Under the pieces are notes generated by a model that saw only the letters and a program-made list of their open reading frames with translations, did no database searches and had not been told where the DNA came from. Positions 38,172-48,415 of a stretch of DNA of 64,000 nucleotides are shown in pieces (positions within the stretch are counted from its first letter, which is position 1; each line of letters begins with the position of its first letter). The position numbers and the translations under genes were made by a program. Source of the stretch: an uncultured Pelagibacteraceae bacterium (GTDB taxonomy: Bacteria > Pseudomonadota > Alphaproteobacteria > Pelagibacterales > Pelagibacteraceae); NCBI GenBank assembly GCA_902627735.1, contig CACOKI010000001.1, positions 62,001-126,000 of the forward strand. Reading direction: 5' to 3'.

Positions 38172-39552
38172 CGATCTTGATTTTATTTTTAATTATCCAT
38201 AAACAAATTAATGAAGGGATTACCATTAAAGTTGTTAATACAAAAAATGTTCCCCAATCCCCATTTAACCAGTCTACCAAAGCTCCGGAAGAGGACGCTA
38301 ATGTAGTTCTTCCTGCAGTACCAATTGAAGCAAGTAAAGCGTATTGTGTAGCTGTATAAGTTCTATCCACTAACAATGAAATGAATGCAACAAATGCTAC
38401 AGTTGCAAAAGCTGCAGTAATATCATCAGCTATTACTGCGATTGCGAATAAAATCTCAGACTTTCCTGTCCATGCTAAAATCGCAAATAAAAGATTTGTT
38501 AAGGCCATTAACCCTCCTGCAAAAAACATTGTCTTAATTGTTCCAGCTCTCATAGCCATTATTCCGCCCAATAAAGTAAATATAACAGTTGTTATCCAAC
38601 CTAGTCCCTTAGAATAGATAGCAATTTGACCTTTGGAAAAGCCAATTTCTTTGTAGAAAACAATAGACATTCTACCCATAAAAGCCTCACCTACTTTAAA
38701 TAAAAAAACAAATCCCAAAATTCCTATCGCGATAGCAAAACCATTTTTTCTAAAGAAACTTATAATTGGTCCACCTATAGTTCCTGTTATATAGGCAATG
38801 AAATTTGTAATTATATTTCTTGAGCCAAGTTTTTCTTCAATTAATCTATCTGTTTCTTTTTGATTTTTTTGTCTGTCAGTTTCAATTGGTTCATGAACAA
38901 AAAGTAATCCAATATTCATTAAGATAATTAGGATACCCAAAACTAAAAAGGTTAGCTGCCAATAATTTGCAATACCAAAATTTTCAAATAACTCAGCAGT
39001 AAATAGGGCAACAACTCCTCCCAATTTGTAACCTGTCCACCAACCAACAACAGCTATTGCAGCGCCTGCAGCCATTGATTTTCCCTCATTTTCTTTAATT
39101 TGTTCTATTCTTAAAGCATCGACAGTTATATCTTGAGTTGCTGAAGCTATCGCTATGACCAATCCAACTGATATTAATAAGGCTAAATTTTGAGTAGGGT
39201 TTATAAAACTCCAAACTAATAGACACATAACAATGATTATTTGCATAAGCACTATCCATCCTCTTCTATGTCCTAGTTTTTTTGTTAAAAATGGTATTTG
39301 AATTCTATCTACTAATGGTGCCCATAAATAATTAAAAGCATAAACAGCAAAAATTAAACCTGCCCATCCTATTGTTGATCTACTAAGCCCTTCCTCTTTA
39401 AGCCAGAGACTTAAACTACTAGCAATTAAAACCCAAGGAAAACCACTTATAGAACCTAAGAGTAAAATTCTTAGCATTCTTATATCTTTGTAAACTGAAA
39501 GGGACTCTAGCCATGAAGTTTTTTGAACTGATGACATAATTAATTTCTCCAA
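38164..39552 (-). CDS. MFS transporter, AmpG-like muropeptide permease family
   Basis: ~12 TM; GSISGFPWVLIASSLSLWLKEEGLSRSTIGW, FNYLWAPLVDR typical of AmpG/PAT-type MFS. Confidence 0.8.
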   Translation of the reverse strand: MEKLIMSSVQKTSWLESLSVYKDIRMLRILLLGSISGFPWVLIASSLSLWLKEEGLSRSTIGWAGLIFAVYAFNYLWAPLVDRIQIPFLTKKLGHRRGWIVLMQIIIVMCLLVWSFINPTQNLALLISVGLVIAIASATQDITVDALRIEQIKENEGKSMAAGAAIAVVGWWTGYKLGGVVALFTAELFENFGIANYWQLTFLVLGILIILMNIGLLFVHEPIETDRQKNQKETDRLIEEKLGSRNIITNFIAYITGTIGGPIISFFRKNGFAIAIGILGFVFLFKVGEAFMGRMSIVFYKEIGFSKGQIAIYSKGLGWITTVIFTLLGGIMAMRAGTIKTMFFAGGLMALTNLLFAILAWTGKSEILFAIAVIADDITAAFATVAFVAFISLLVDRTYTATQYALLASIGTAGRTTLASSSGALVDWLNGDWGTFFVLTTLMVIPSLICLWIIKNKIKIGE

Positions 39553-40979
39553 AATGATGGTAAAAATAATACTAGTATAGCGAATAATTCAAGTCTACCC
39601 AAAATCATACCAAGAGTGAGTATCCATTTCGAAATATCTGGTAAGGAAGAAAAATTTCCATTAGGACCTATAATTGATCCTAAACCAGGTCCAACATTAG
39701 ATATTGATGTTGCAGCACCAGATATTGAAGTAATAAAATCAAGACCAGTTAATGAAAGTAAAGCAGTAATTATAAAAAAAATGATTAAATACATATAAAT
39801 AAATGAAATTATTGAAGAAATAAATTTATTATCAACCGGGCTTTGATTATATTTTAAAACAAAAATACCCTTCGGATAAATTATTTTTTTAAGTTGATTG
39901 GAAATAAAATAATAAAGAATTTGTATTCTAAAAATTTTTATACCACAAGTAGTGGAACCTGCACATCCACCAATAAACATTAATAATAAAAATATAATTA
40001 TGGCAAAAGCTCCCCAATTATCAAATTGTGCATTGACATATCCAGTTCCAGTTAAAATTGAAATAACATTAAAAATTATAGATCTTAAATTTATTTGTGT
40101 AGAATTATTAATTGTTAAATATATTGATAATATAATAATGCTAATTACTATTATTTTTATAAAAGTTTGAATTTGTATGTCTGAGAAAAATATTTTTTTA
40201 TCACCACTTAAAAATTTAATGTAGGCAATAAAAGGTAAACTTCCTAAAATGATAAAAATTATTGCTGATATTTCAATATAGGGATTATCAAAAAAACCAA
40301 TTGACTCATTGTAATTTGAAAAACCACCAGTGGCTATTGTTGTCATTGAATGAGTTAAACTATCGAAAATATTCATTCCTAAAATCTTATAAGAAAATGC
40401 ACAAAGAAATGTTAAACTAGAGTAAATATAGATTAATCTAAGAGCAATTTCCTTAGATTTAGGAAGAATTTTTTCTGATGAGTCGTTATTTGAAATTTTA
40501 AATAATTGCATTCCACCAACATTCATTATTGGCATAAGTGTTATTGCCATTACAATAATACCTATTCCGCCAAGCCATTGTAATAATGCTCGCCATAACA
40601 ATATACCTTTTGGAGTATTTTCTAAATTTGGAATAATTGTTGATCCAGTGGTAGTAATCCCTGACATACTTTCAAAAAATGCGTTTGTGATTGAAAAATC
40701 AGCATCTGAAAATATAAAAGGTAAAGAACCAAAAACTGCAATACTTAACCAAGATAACGCAGTTAGAAGAAATGCCTGTTGTAAGTTCAATTTTTTATCG
40801 TGATCCAAATTGGATAAAAAAAATAAAATACCAAATATAATAGTAACTATAGAGGCACCCAAAAAAGATGAATCTACCTCATTATAAATAAACTGAATAA
40901 TTATTGGAATCATCATAAAAATTCCAAGAATTATTTGTAAAATTCCCAGAGTAAAAAAAACTGTTTTATAATTAGACAT
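39540..40979 (-). CDS. trkH: Trk-type potassium uptake protein, TrkH family
   Basis: ESMSGITTTGSTI, WLGGIGIIVMAI, MTTIATGGFSNYNES, GGCAGSTTCGIKIFR filter-like repeats. Confidence 0.92.
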   Translation of the reverse strand: MSNYKTVFFTLGILQIILGIFMMIPIIIQFIYNEVDSSFLGASIVTIIFGILFFLSNLDHDKKLNLQQAFLLTALSWLSIAVFGSLPFIFSDADFSITNAFFESMSGITTTGSTIIPNLENTPKGILLWRALLQWLGGIGIIVMAITLMPIMNVGGMQLFKISNNDSSEKILPKSKEIALRLIYIYSSLTFLCAFSYKILGMNIFDSLTHSMTTIATGGFSNYNESIGFFDNPYIEISAIIFIILGSLPFIAYIKFLSGDKKIFFSDIQIQTFIKIIVISIIILSIYLTINNSTQINLRSIIFNVISILTGTGYVNAQFDNWGAFAIIIFLLLMFIGGCAGSTTCGIKIFRIQILYYFISNQLKKIIYPKGIFVLKYNQSPVDNKFISSIISFIYMYLIIFFIITALLSLTGLDFITSISGAATSISNVGPGLGSIIGPNGNFSSLPDISKWILTLGMILGRLELFAILVLFLPSFWRN

Positions 40980-41066
40980 TTTGAAAGAACATTATTTTAT
41001 GGTAAATAAATTTCAACTCTATATGAATTAGCTTAATCATTATTTGAGATTTTAAAAGAAATATTC

Positions 41067-42629
41067 ATGATTAAAAAAGAAAATTTAGATAAAACTAGTG
41101 CTTGGCCATTTGTGGAGGCAAAAAAAATGCTTCGCGAAAGAAAAACATTTATAGAAAAAAAAGGAAAAATTATTCTTCAAACAGGATATGGTCCAAGCGG
41201 TCTTCCTCATATAGGTACCTTTGGTGAAGTTGCGAGAACTTCAATGATAGTAAATGCTTTAAAATATTTAACAGATCTTCCAACAGAAATTATAACTTTT
41301 TCTGATGATATGGATGGTCTTAGAAAAGTTCCTGATAATGTACCTAATAAAGAATTATTAGAAAAAAATTTACATAAACCTCTGACAAATGTTCCAGATC
41401 CTTTTGGAAAATTTAAAAGTTTTGGTGAACATAATAATCAAATGCTCAAAAATTTTTTAGATAATTTTAATTTTAATTATAAATTTAAAAGTTCCTCAGA
41501 GCTTTATAAATCAGGTTTTTTTAATACATCTCTTCAAGTTATTTTTGAAAACTATGATGATATAATGAATATAATATTACCTACGTTAGGAAAAGAACGT
41601 CAAAAAACATACAGCCCCTTTTTGCCTATATGTCCAGATACAGGTCATGTTTTGGAAATTCCTGTTAAAGAAATTAATAAAGAAAAATTCAAAATTATAT
41701 TTGATAACAATGGGAAAGATTTAGAGAAAAGTATATTTGATGGAAACTGTAAACTTCAATGGAAAGTTGATTGGGCAATGAGATGGTATGCTCTTGACGT
41801 AGATTTTGAAATGTATGGAAAAGATTTGATCGAAAGCGCAATTTTATCAACAAAAATAATTAAATTAATTGGAAAGATAAATCCTTCTGGTTTTGCTTAT
41901 GAGTTATTTTTAGATGAAAAAGGTGAAAAAATTTCTAAATCAAAAGGAAACGGTATTACAATAGACCAGTGGCTTGAATATGCTTCCCCTGAAAGTTTAT
42001 CTTTGTATATGTATCAAAATCCAAAAAGAGCAAAAAAATTATATAAGGAAATTGTTTCAAAAACAGTTGATGAATATTTAGAATTTTTAGAAAAGGCAAA
42101 AAATCAAGATGAATTACAAATCTTAATGAACCCTGTGTGGCATGTTCATAATAGCAATATACCTAGGGAAGAAATGATAATGTCTTTTTCTATGCTCCTT
42201 AATCTTGTTGAGACAAGTAATGCTGACAATAAAGATCTTCTTTGGAAATTTGTAAAGAAACATAAGAAAGATATCTCAGTAAAAGATTTTCCAATCTTTG
42301 ATAAACTTGTTGGATATGCAATTAAATATTTTGATGATGTGATAAAGATAAAAAAGAAATATAAAAAACCAAACGATAATGAAAAATTAGCTCTAGAAGC
42401 TTTAATTAATACACTTGATAAATGTAACGATGAAATGTCACCAGAAGATATTCAAACCTTAATTTATACAACTGGAAAAGAAAATGGATATTCAAAAAAT
42501 TTAAGAGATTGGTTTAAATTAATTTATGAGGTTGTATTTGGCGATGAAAATGGACCAAGAATGGGATTTTTTATAAGTTTTTTTGGTGTTAAAGAAACAA
42601 AAGATCTTATAAAAAATAAAATTAAATAA
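41067..42629 (+). CDS. lysK: class I lysyl-tRNA synthetase
   Basis: GPSGLPHIGTFGE (HIGH-like) and EKISKSKGNG (KMSKS-like); class I LysRS family rather than class II. Confidence 0.93.
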   Translation: MIKKENLDKTSAWPFVEAKKMLRERKTFIEKKGKIILQTGYGPSGLPHIGTFGEVARTSMIVNALKYLTDLPTEIITFSDDMDGLRKVPDNVPNKELLEKNLHKPLTNVPDPFGKFKSFGEHNNQMLKNFLDNFNFNYKFKSSSELYKSGFFNTSLQVIFENYDDIMNIILPTLGKERQKTYSPFLPICPDTGHVLEIPVKEINKEKFKIIFDNNGKDLEKSIFDGNCKLQWKVDWAMRWYALDVDFEMYGKDLIESAILSTKIIKLIGKINPSGFAYELFLDEKGEKISKSKGNGITIDQWLEYASPESLSLYMYQNPKRAKKLYKEIVSKTVDEYLEFLEKAKNQDELQILMNPVWHVHNSNIPREEMIMSFSMLLNLVETSNADNKDLLWKFVKKHKKDISVKDFPIFDKLVGYAIKYFDDVIKIKKKYKKPNDNEKLALEALINTLDKCNDEMSPEDIQTLIYTTGKENGYSKNLRDWFKLIYEVVFGDENGPRMGFFISFFGVKETKDLIKNKIK

Positions 42630-43681
42630 TGTTTTCAAATATAAGATCATTAATATTTAAGTTAGATCCCGAGACTGCCCATAATTTAGCAATTAAATCT
42701 TTAAAATTTAATTTTGTACCAAATATTTCAAATGAAAATAAAAGTGACTCTTTATTTAAAACCAAGTTATTTGGAAAGGATATTGATAATCCAATTGGTT
42801 TAGCAGCAGGATTTGATAAAAATGCAGAGGTATATAACTCATTATTTAAACTTGGTTTTGGATTTGTTGAGGTAGGGACAATTACACCTCTAAAACAATA
42901 TGGCAATCCAAAGCCTAGAGTGTTTAGATTAGTTGATGATGAAGCATTAATAAATAGACTTGGTTTTAATAATCTTGGTGCAGAGAACATTATCAAAAAG
43001 ATTAGATCAAATAGACCTTCAGGAATGCTTGGAATTAACATTGGACCTAATAAAGATGCTGAGGATAGAACATCAGATTATTTGAAATGCTTTAAAATTT
43101 TTAATGATGTAGCAGATTATATTACAATAAATATTTCATCACCAAATACAGAAAATTTAAGAAAGTTACATGATCAAGTAAAATTAGATAAATTATTAAA
43201 AAGTATTGAAAAAGAAAAAGAAAATTTAAATATAAGCACCCCTATCGTTGTGAAAGTTTCGCCAGATATTAGTGATAAAGAAATTGATGAAATATCACAA
43301 GTCCTTTTAATTAATAAAGTTGAGGGGGTGATTATTTCAAATACCTCAGATTCAACAAGAGAGAATTTGATTAATATCCAAAAACATCAAAAAGGGGGGC
43401 TGTCAGGCAAACCAATTCAAACAAAATCAACTCTTTTAATAAAAAAATTTTATAAATTACTTAAAGGTAAAATTAAGATTATAGGTGTTGGTGGAGTGGA
43501 TTCTGGTACAAGTGCTTATGAAAAATTTCTTGCGGGTGCAAGTTACGTTCAGCTTTACACTGGTATGGTTTATAGGGGCCCTAATATTGTAAGTATGATA
43601 AAAAAAGAGCTAAGAGAAATATTATTAAAAGATGGTGTTAAAAATTTTAGTGAAATTGTAGGAAAAAAAACAAATACCTAA
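42629..43681 (+). CDS. pyrD: dihydroorotate dehydrogenase (quinone, class 2)
   Basis: NPIGLAAGFDKNAEV, GFVEVGTITPLKQYGNPKPRVFRL, NISSPNTENLR. Confidence 0.96.
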   Translation: MFSNIRSLIFKLDPETAHNLAIKSLKFNFVPNISNENKSDSLFKTKLFGKDIDNPIGLAAGFDKNAEVYNSLFKLGFGFVEVGTITPLKQYGNPKPRVFRLVDDEALINRLGFNNLGAENIIKKIRSNRPSGMLGINIGPNKDAEDRTSDYLKCFKIFNDVADYITINISSPNTENLRKLHDQVKLDKLLKSIEKEKENLNISTPIVVKVSPDISDKEIDEISQVLLINKVEGVIISNTSDSTRENLINIQKHQKGGLSGKPIQTKSTLLIKKFYKLLKGKIKIIGVGGVDSGTSAYEKFLAGASYVQLYTGMVYRGPNIVSMIKKELREILLKDGVKNFSEIVGKKTNT

Positions 43682-43692
43682 TTGTATTAAAC

Positions 43693-43721
43693 TTGACGTT
43701 ATCAATATCACACTTTATATA
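43693..43721 (+). promoter_or_regulatory. putative sigma70 promoter for rpmB (-35 TTGACG, 17 nt, -10 TATATA)
   Basis: TTGACG at 43693-43698, TATATA at 43716-43721, 11 nt before the rpmB ATG (short or leaderless 5' UTR). Confidence 0.6.
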
Positions 43722-43732
43722 GACATGTCGTT

Positions 43733-44047
43733 ATGTCAAAAAAATGTGAGTTAACTGGAAAAATACCTATGAAAGGTCATAATGTTAGTCATGCTAATAA
43801 TAAGACGAAGAGAAGATTCTTACCTAATTTAAAGAAAATTAAATTTACAAGTGAATTATTAAAAAGAAGCCTAAAATTAACAGTAAGTAATGCAGGTGTG
43901 AGATCGGTTGATAAGAAAGGTAGTTTTGATGAATTTTTAAAAACAGTTAAAAATAAAAATTTATCTCCACGTTTAAAAAAATTGAAAAAAAACTTACTAA
44001 TTAAGTCCCCATATCAGAAAAAAACTGTTCAATCTAAAACTGCTTAA
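43733..44047 (+). CDS. rpmB: 50S ribosomal protein L28
   Basis: [31 protein letters not shown]. Confidence 0.97.
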   Translation: MSKKCELTGKIPMKGHNVSHANNKTKRRFLPNLKKIKFTSELLKRSLKLTVSNAGVRSVDKKGSFDEFLKTVKNKNLSPRLKKLKKNLLIKSPYQKKTVQSKTA

Positions 44048-44595
44048 TGAATAAATCCTTTATTCTTCTATCTTTTTTGATGGGAGTAGTTGTTTTATCC
44101 TCAAATTATCTTGTTCAATTTCCAATAAATTATTATGGATTAAATGAGATATTAACTTACGGTGCATTTAGCTATCCCATAGCTTTTTTAATTACCGATT
44201 TAGCTAATAGATCTTTTGGAAAATTAGTTGCTAGAAAATTAGTTTATTTTGGCTTTCTACTTGGTATTGGGTTTACAATTTTATTTTCTACAAATTTTTC
44301 AGATTTAATATCAATTAGGATTGCAATAGGATCTGGTGTTGCTTTTTTAACTGCTCAACTTCTAGATGTTCAAATATTTGATAATTTAAGAAAAAAAAAA
44401 TGGTTTGTTGCTCCACTGACTTCTTCATTGATTGGATCGACAGTTGATACTTTCATATTTTTTTTTATTTCTTTTTATGGAACGAACATACCATGGTTTA
44501 CTCTAGCTTTAGGTGATTTGAGTGTTAAATTATTTGTTGCGATGATAATGTTAATTCCATTTAGATTATTATTAAAAACATTTAAACCTATTTAG
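44047..44595 (+). CDS. VUT/YhhQ-family queuosine precursor transporter
   Basis: Multi-TM protein; NEILTYGAFSYPIAFLITDLANRSFGKLVARKLVYFGF, AQLLDVQIFDNLR, SSLIGSTVDTFIFF. Confidence 0.88.
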   Translation: MNKSFILLSFLMGVVVLSSNYLVQFPINYYGLNEILTYGAFSYPIAFLITDLANRSFGKLVARKLVYFGFLLGIGFTILFSTNFSDLISIRIAIGSGVAFLTAQLLDVQIFDNLRKKKWFVAPLTSSLIGSTVDTFIFFFISFYGTNIPWFTLALGDLSVKLFVAMIMLIPFRLLLKTFKPI

Positions 44596-44597
44596 AT

Positions 44598-45473
44598 TTA
44601 ATACAAATACTTATAAGCTAAAATTTTGTAAGCTAATTTTGCAACTAAAAAATTATATGAATTGAAACCTTTTATTGGAGCAAGTTCATTAATGTCTGCT
44701 CCAACAATATTAGAATTTTTTGCTGCAACTCTTATTATATCCAGAGTTTCATCCCAAAAAAGTCCTCCAGGCTCTGGAGTTCCTGTTGCTGGCATGATTG
44801 CTGAGTCAAGCCCATCTACATCAAAAGTTAAGTAAACAGTTTTATTTTTAATTAATTTTTTGAATTTATTCATATTCCATTTATGTTTATCCTTTGCCCA
44901 AAAAATATTTATTCTTGATTTATTTTTATTTAAAAAATGAATTTCACTTTTAGAAATATTTCTTATACCAAAGGAAATAATAGATACATTCTTATAATCT
45001 AAACATCTTCTGATAGCTGAGGCATGTGAAAATTTTTCCCCGTTGTAACTATTCCTTAAATCTGCATGAGCATCAAAATGTAATAGACAAATATTCTTAA
45101 ATTTTTTCACAAAAGGCGTGATACAGCCAGGAGTAATTGAGTGTTCACCTCCTAATGTCATAGGGAAAAGTTTTTTATCTAAAATTTCTTGATTAACATT
45201 TGATATTTTTTGTAGAGCTCTATTTATATCCTTATCAATTTTAAAAGGTTTCAATGTTTTTATACCAATTTCTTTGTACGGTTCACAATTTAATTCCTCA
45301 TCATAAAGTTCTACTTGATGAGAAGCTTTAATTATTTCTTTTGGGCCATTTTTTGTACCACCTCCATAACTTACAGTTTTTTCCAAACCAAACGGAACAA
45401 TGACAACCTTTTCCTTAAAATTAAATTTATTATCAATTCCAAGAAAACCATTTTTATTTGAAAGATATTTCAA
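44598..45473 (-). CDS. speB: arginase/agmatinase family (ureohydrolase)
   Basis: GGEHSITPG, HFDAHADLR, TFDVDGLDSAIMPATGTPEPGG metal-binding motifs. Confidence 0.88.
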   Translation of the reverse strand: MKYLSNKNGFLGIDNKFNFKEKVVIVPFGLEKTVSYGGGTKNGPKEIIKASHQVELYDEELNCEPYKEIGIKTLKPFKIDKDINRALQKISNVNQEILDKKLFPMTLGGEHSITPGCITPFVKKFKNICLLHFDAHADLRNSYNGEKFSHASAIRRCLDYKNVSIISFGIRNISKSEIHFLNKNKSRINIFWAKDKHKWNMNKFKKLIKNKTVYLTFDVDGLDSAIMPATGTPEPGGLFWDETLDIIRVAAKNSNIVGADINELAPIKGFNSYNFLVAKLAYKILAYKYLY

Positions 45474-45478
45474 TTTGT

Positions 45479-46519
45479 TTACCCAAATATTTGAGAGAAA
45501 TTTTTTTTATTTCTATTTTTCCATTCGCCTCTATGATAAGCATCGCTGGCAATCAAAGGTAAAACGCTAGTAGCTTCTGCAAATACCATTTGTTCTTTTG
45601 TAATATCTACTTTTCCCCATGAGCTTGCTTCTTTTAATGTAGAGCTGCTACACGCACCATCTCTTGAGTCTGCAACAGTGATTTGAACAGCATATTTATG
45701 CATATCAACTTCCTTTCCCAATAGTTCAGCACATATCACTGTATCTTGAATAAAATTTTTTGGAACTCCACCCCCAATCATAAAAAGACCTGATCCTTTA
45801 GATTGTATTTTTATTTCTGTTAATTCACGAAATTCTCTTATGGAGTCAATAGTTATGTGTCCTTTTGGATTTTTTTCTTGATGAATAACTAGTCCGAACC
45901 CAGCACTTGAGTCTGTAAAAGCTGGACAAAATATTGGGACATTATTATCATAAGCAGTTTCAATTAAAGAATCTTTTTTTACTGAATTTTTTTTCAAATA
46001 CTTTCCCATTTCATAAATAAACTCTCTAGAAGTATAACTTTTAGGTTTTAAATTATCAGCGATTTCACAAATTTTTTTATCACATATTTGAAGTTCGTCT
46101 TCATCGATATAAGTATCATAAATTCTATCAATGTAGTTTTTTCTTAATTCAGTATCATCTTGAAATTGTGAACCCTGATAATGTTTGAATCCAAGGGCTT
46201 CAAAAAAATCCATATCAATTATTGCAGCTCCAGTTGCTACAATTGCATCAACCATATTATATTTAACTAAATCTTTATAAATATTCATGCATCCAGCGGC
46301 AGAAGTTGAACCAGCTAATGTAAGAAATATTGTACAATCTTTATCCTTAAGCATTTCGTTAAAAATATTAGCAGCATTTGCCGTTTCTCTGGAAACAAAA
46401 GACATTTTTTCCATTGATGAGATTATCTTACGAGCGTCAAATGAAGTAATATCTATATGTTCTACAGGATTTTTAAGTAAATCTTTTTTAATATTGTGAC
46501 CTACTTTTTTTTTAGACAT
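45479..46519 (-). CDS. deoxyhypusine synthase-like protein
   Basis: FLTLAGSTSAAGCMNIYKDLV, VATGAAIIDMDFFEALG, DSSAGFG, ADSRDGACSSSTLKEASSWGK; eukaryotic-DHS-like family. Confidence 0.85.
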   Translation of the reverse strand: MSKKKVGHNIKKDLLKNPVEHIDITSFDARKIISSMEKMSFVSRETANAANIFNEMLKDKDCTIFLTLAGSTSAAGCMNIYKDLVKYNMVDAIVATGAAIIDMDFFEALGFKHYQGSQFQDDTELRKNYIDRIYDTYIDEDELQICDKKICEIADNLKPKSYTSREFIYEMGKYLKKNSVKKDSLIETAYDNNVPIFCPAFTDSSAGFGLVIHQEKNPKGHITIDSIREFRELTEIKIQSKGSGLFMIGGGVPKNFIQDTVICAELLGKEVDMHKYAVQITVADSRDGACSSSTLKEASSWGKVDITKEQMVFAEATSVLPLIASDAYHRGEWKNRNKKNFSQIFG

Positions 46520-47703
46520 TAAGCAACCAAAGTAGCCTTATTGACGTCTTTCTCATAAAGGCTCATTATTGGATTGTCTTCTACCTCATATATTTCATTT
46601 GAAAAGAAACCATTAAATTGAGTTCTAAACGTTAAACCGTATGCCCCCAGTTGACCTAGTTCAATATAATCATTTTCTTTTATGTTGTTTGGCAAAAGAA
46701 ATGGTCCTTTCATGTAATCCATACTATCGCAGGTTGGACCATAAAAATCAAAAGCAGTGAGTTTTTTTGATATAATTTTGTGAGTACTATCTTTTATCAT
46801 TTTAGAAGGATAAACAATGTTTGGGGTACCAGCATCAAAAAGTGTACCATAAGTTCCATCGTTAATATAAAGTTTTTGTCTTTTTCTTAAATTAACTCTT
46901 ACGATTGTCGAACCACTTTCAGCAACAAGGGCTCTTCCTGGCTCACAAATAATTTCTGGTAAATCATTTAGTTTTAAATTTTTTAAACTTTTTGTGATTT
47001 CAAGAAAATAATTATCTAAAGATTGCGGAATTAAATCTGGATATATAGTTGGAAATCCTCCACCAACATTTATATAATCAGGAACAATTTTTGTTTTTTT
47101 TATAATATTGCCTATCTCACTTATCCCTTTTGCATAAGAAATAGGATGCATACATTGTGAACCAACATGAAAGCTAAGACCAATTTTATTTGCACACTGT
47201 TTGACAAGTCTTAATAATCCTGCTGCTTCTGCATTCAACGCACCAAATTTTTTAGACAAATCAATTTCTGCGTGTTCATTTGAAACTGCTACTCTTACGA
47301 AAAGTTCTAAATCTTTAGCACCACTTGTACTTTCGATTATTTTAATTAGTTCATCTTTAGTATCTAATGCAAATGTTTTTACTCCATATTTAAAATAAGC
47401 ATCTTTAATACTTTCGTGACTTTTTACTGTATGCATGAAAGAACATTTTGCTGTTTGACTAAATTTTTTTATGGCTTTAATTTCTTCGATAGAGGCTATA
47501 TCAAACTGGTTAATTCCACTTTTAATAAGCGTTTTAATTACTTCAGGATGAGGATTTGTTTTTACAGCATATAAAATTTTTCCAGGGAATTTTTTTTGAA
47601 AAAATTTTGAGGTAGAAAGAATAGATTTCTTTCTAATACAATATACCGGTTTATCAGGTCTCAGTTGATTAATTAACTCTTCAACTGATTTAAATTTTTG
47701 CAT
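46519..47703 (-). CDS. ornithine/lysine decarboxylase (PLP alanine-racemase-fold family)
   Basis: GKILYAVKTNPHPEVIK PLP-Lys, HVGSQC, EPGRALV, FYGPTCDSMDYMKGPF. Confidence 0.88.
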   Translation of the reverse strand: MQKFKSVEELINQLRPDKPVYCIRKKSILSTSKFFQKKFPGKILYAVKTNPHPEVIKTLIKSGINQFDIASIEEIKAIKKFSQTAKCSFMHTVKSHESIKDAYFKYGVKTFALDTKDELIKIIESTSGAKDLELFVRVAVSNEHAEIDLSKKFGALNAEAAGLLRLVKQCANKIGLSFHVGSQCMHPISYAKGISEIGNIIKKTKIVPDYINVGGGFPTIYPDLIPQSLDNYFLEITKSLKNLKLNDLPEIICEPGRALVAESGSTIVRVNLRKRQKLYINDGTYGTLFDAGTPNIVYPSKMIKDSTHKIISKKLTAFDFYGPTCDSMDYMKGPFLLPNNIKENDYIELGQLGAYGLTFRTQFNGFFSNEIYEVEDNPIMSLYEKDVNKATLVA

Positions 47704-47824
47704 CTATTGTGCCCCCCAAAAAAAATTTAATAAAAAAAAAGCTTTTTATTTAAAAAAACTTTAATATTTCGAGCAATTAATTCAATAGTTATTCAATGTA
47801 AAGTAAATAATGAGGTCTTGAACT

Positions 47825-48415
47825 GTGGAAAAAAATAACCATATGATTCCTATGAAAAATGAGCAAACACTACAAAATTTGAGTAATTTTGAGAACAAAT
47901 CATTGTTAATTGTTGACGATGATAACCCTTTTAGAGAAAGATTAGCTAGAGCGATGGAAAAGAAGGGTTTTGAGGTTTTTCAAGCTGAAAGTGTACAAAA
48001 AGGTGTCGAATCAGTAAAAAATAAAAAACCTGGTTTTGCTGTTATTGATCTAAGATTAAACGACGGAAATGGTTTAGAGGTTGTTAAAGAAATTCAGTCA
48101 TCAAATTCATCAAGTAGAATAATTATGTTAACCGGATATGGAAATATTCCAACAGCTGTTGCAGCAATAAAAGAGGGAGCAATAGATTATCTGGCTAAAC
48201 CTGCAGATGCAGATGATGTAGAAAAAGCGTTATTGGCCGACCCATCAAAAAAAGCAGCCCCACCAGAAAATCCTATGTCTGCTGATAGGGTAAAATGGGA
48301 ACATATTCATAGAGTATTTGAATTATGCAATAGAAATGTTTCAGAGACAGCTAGAAGACTTAAAATGCATAGAAGAACTTTACAAAGAATTTTATCTAAA
48401 CGATCGCCTAAATAA
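47825..48415 (+). CDS. regA: two-component response regulator, RegA/PrrA/ActR family
   Basis: Receiver domain (LLIVDDDNPFRERLARAM, AVIDLRLNDGNGLEVV) and Fis-type HTH NVSETARRLKMHRRTLQRILSKRSPK. Confidence 0.9.
   Translation: MEKNNHMIPMKNEQTLQNLSNFENKSLLIVDDDNPFRERLARAMEKKGFEVFQAESVQKGVESVKNKKPGFAVIDLRLNDGNGLEVVKEIQSSNSSSRIIMLTGYGNIPTAVAAIKEGAIDYLAKPADADDVEKALLADPSKKAAPPENPMSADRVKWEHIHRVFELCNRNVSETARRLKMHRRTLQRILSKRSPK

Noticed and set aside
45479-46519. True deoxyhypusine synthase acting on eIF5A
   Set aside because: Bacteria lack eIF5A; genomic context favours polyamine metabolism, so annotated only as DHS-like.
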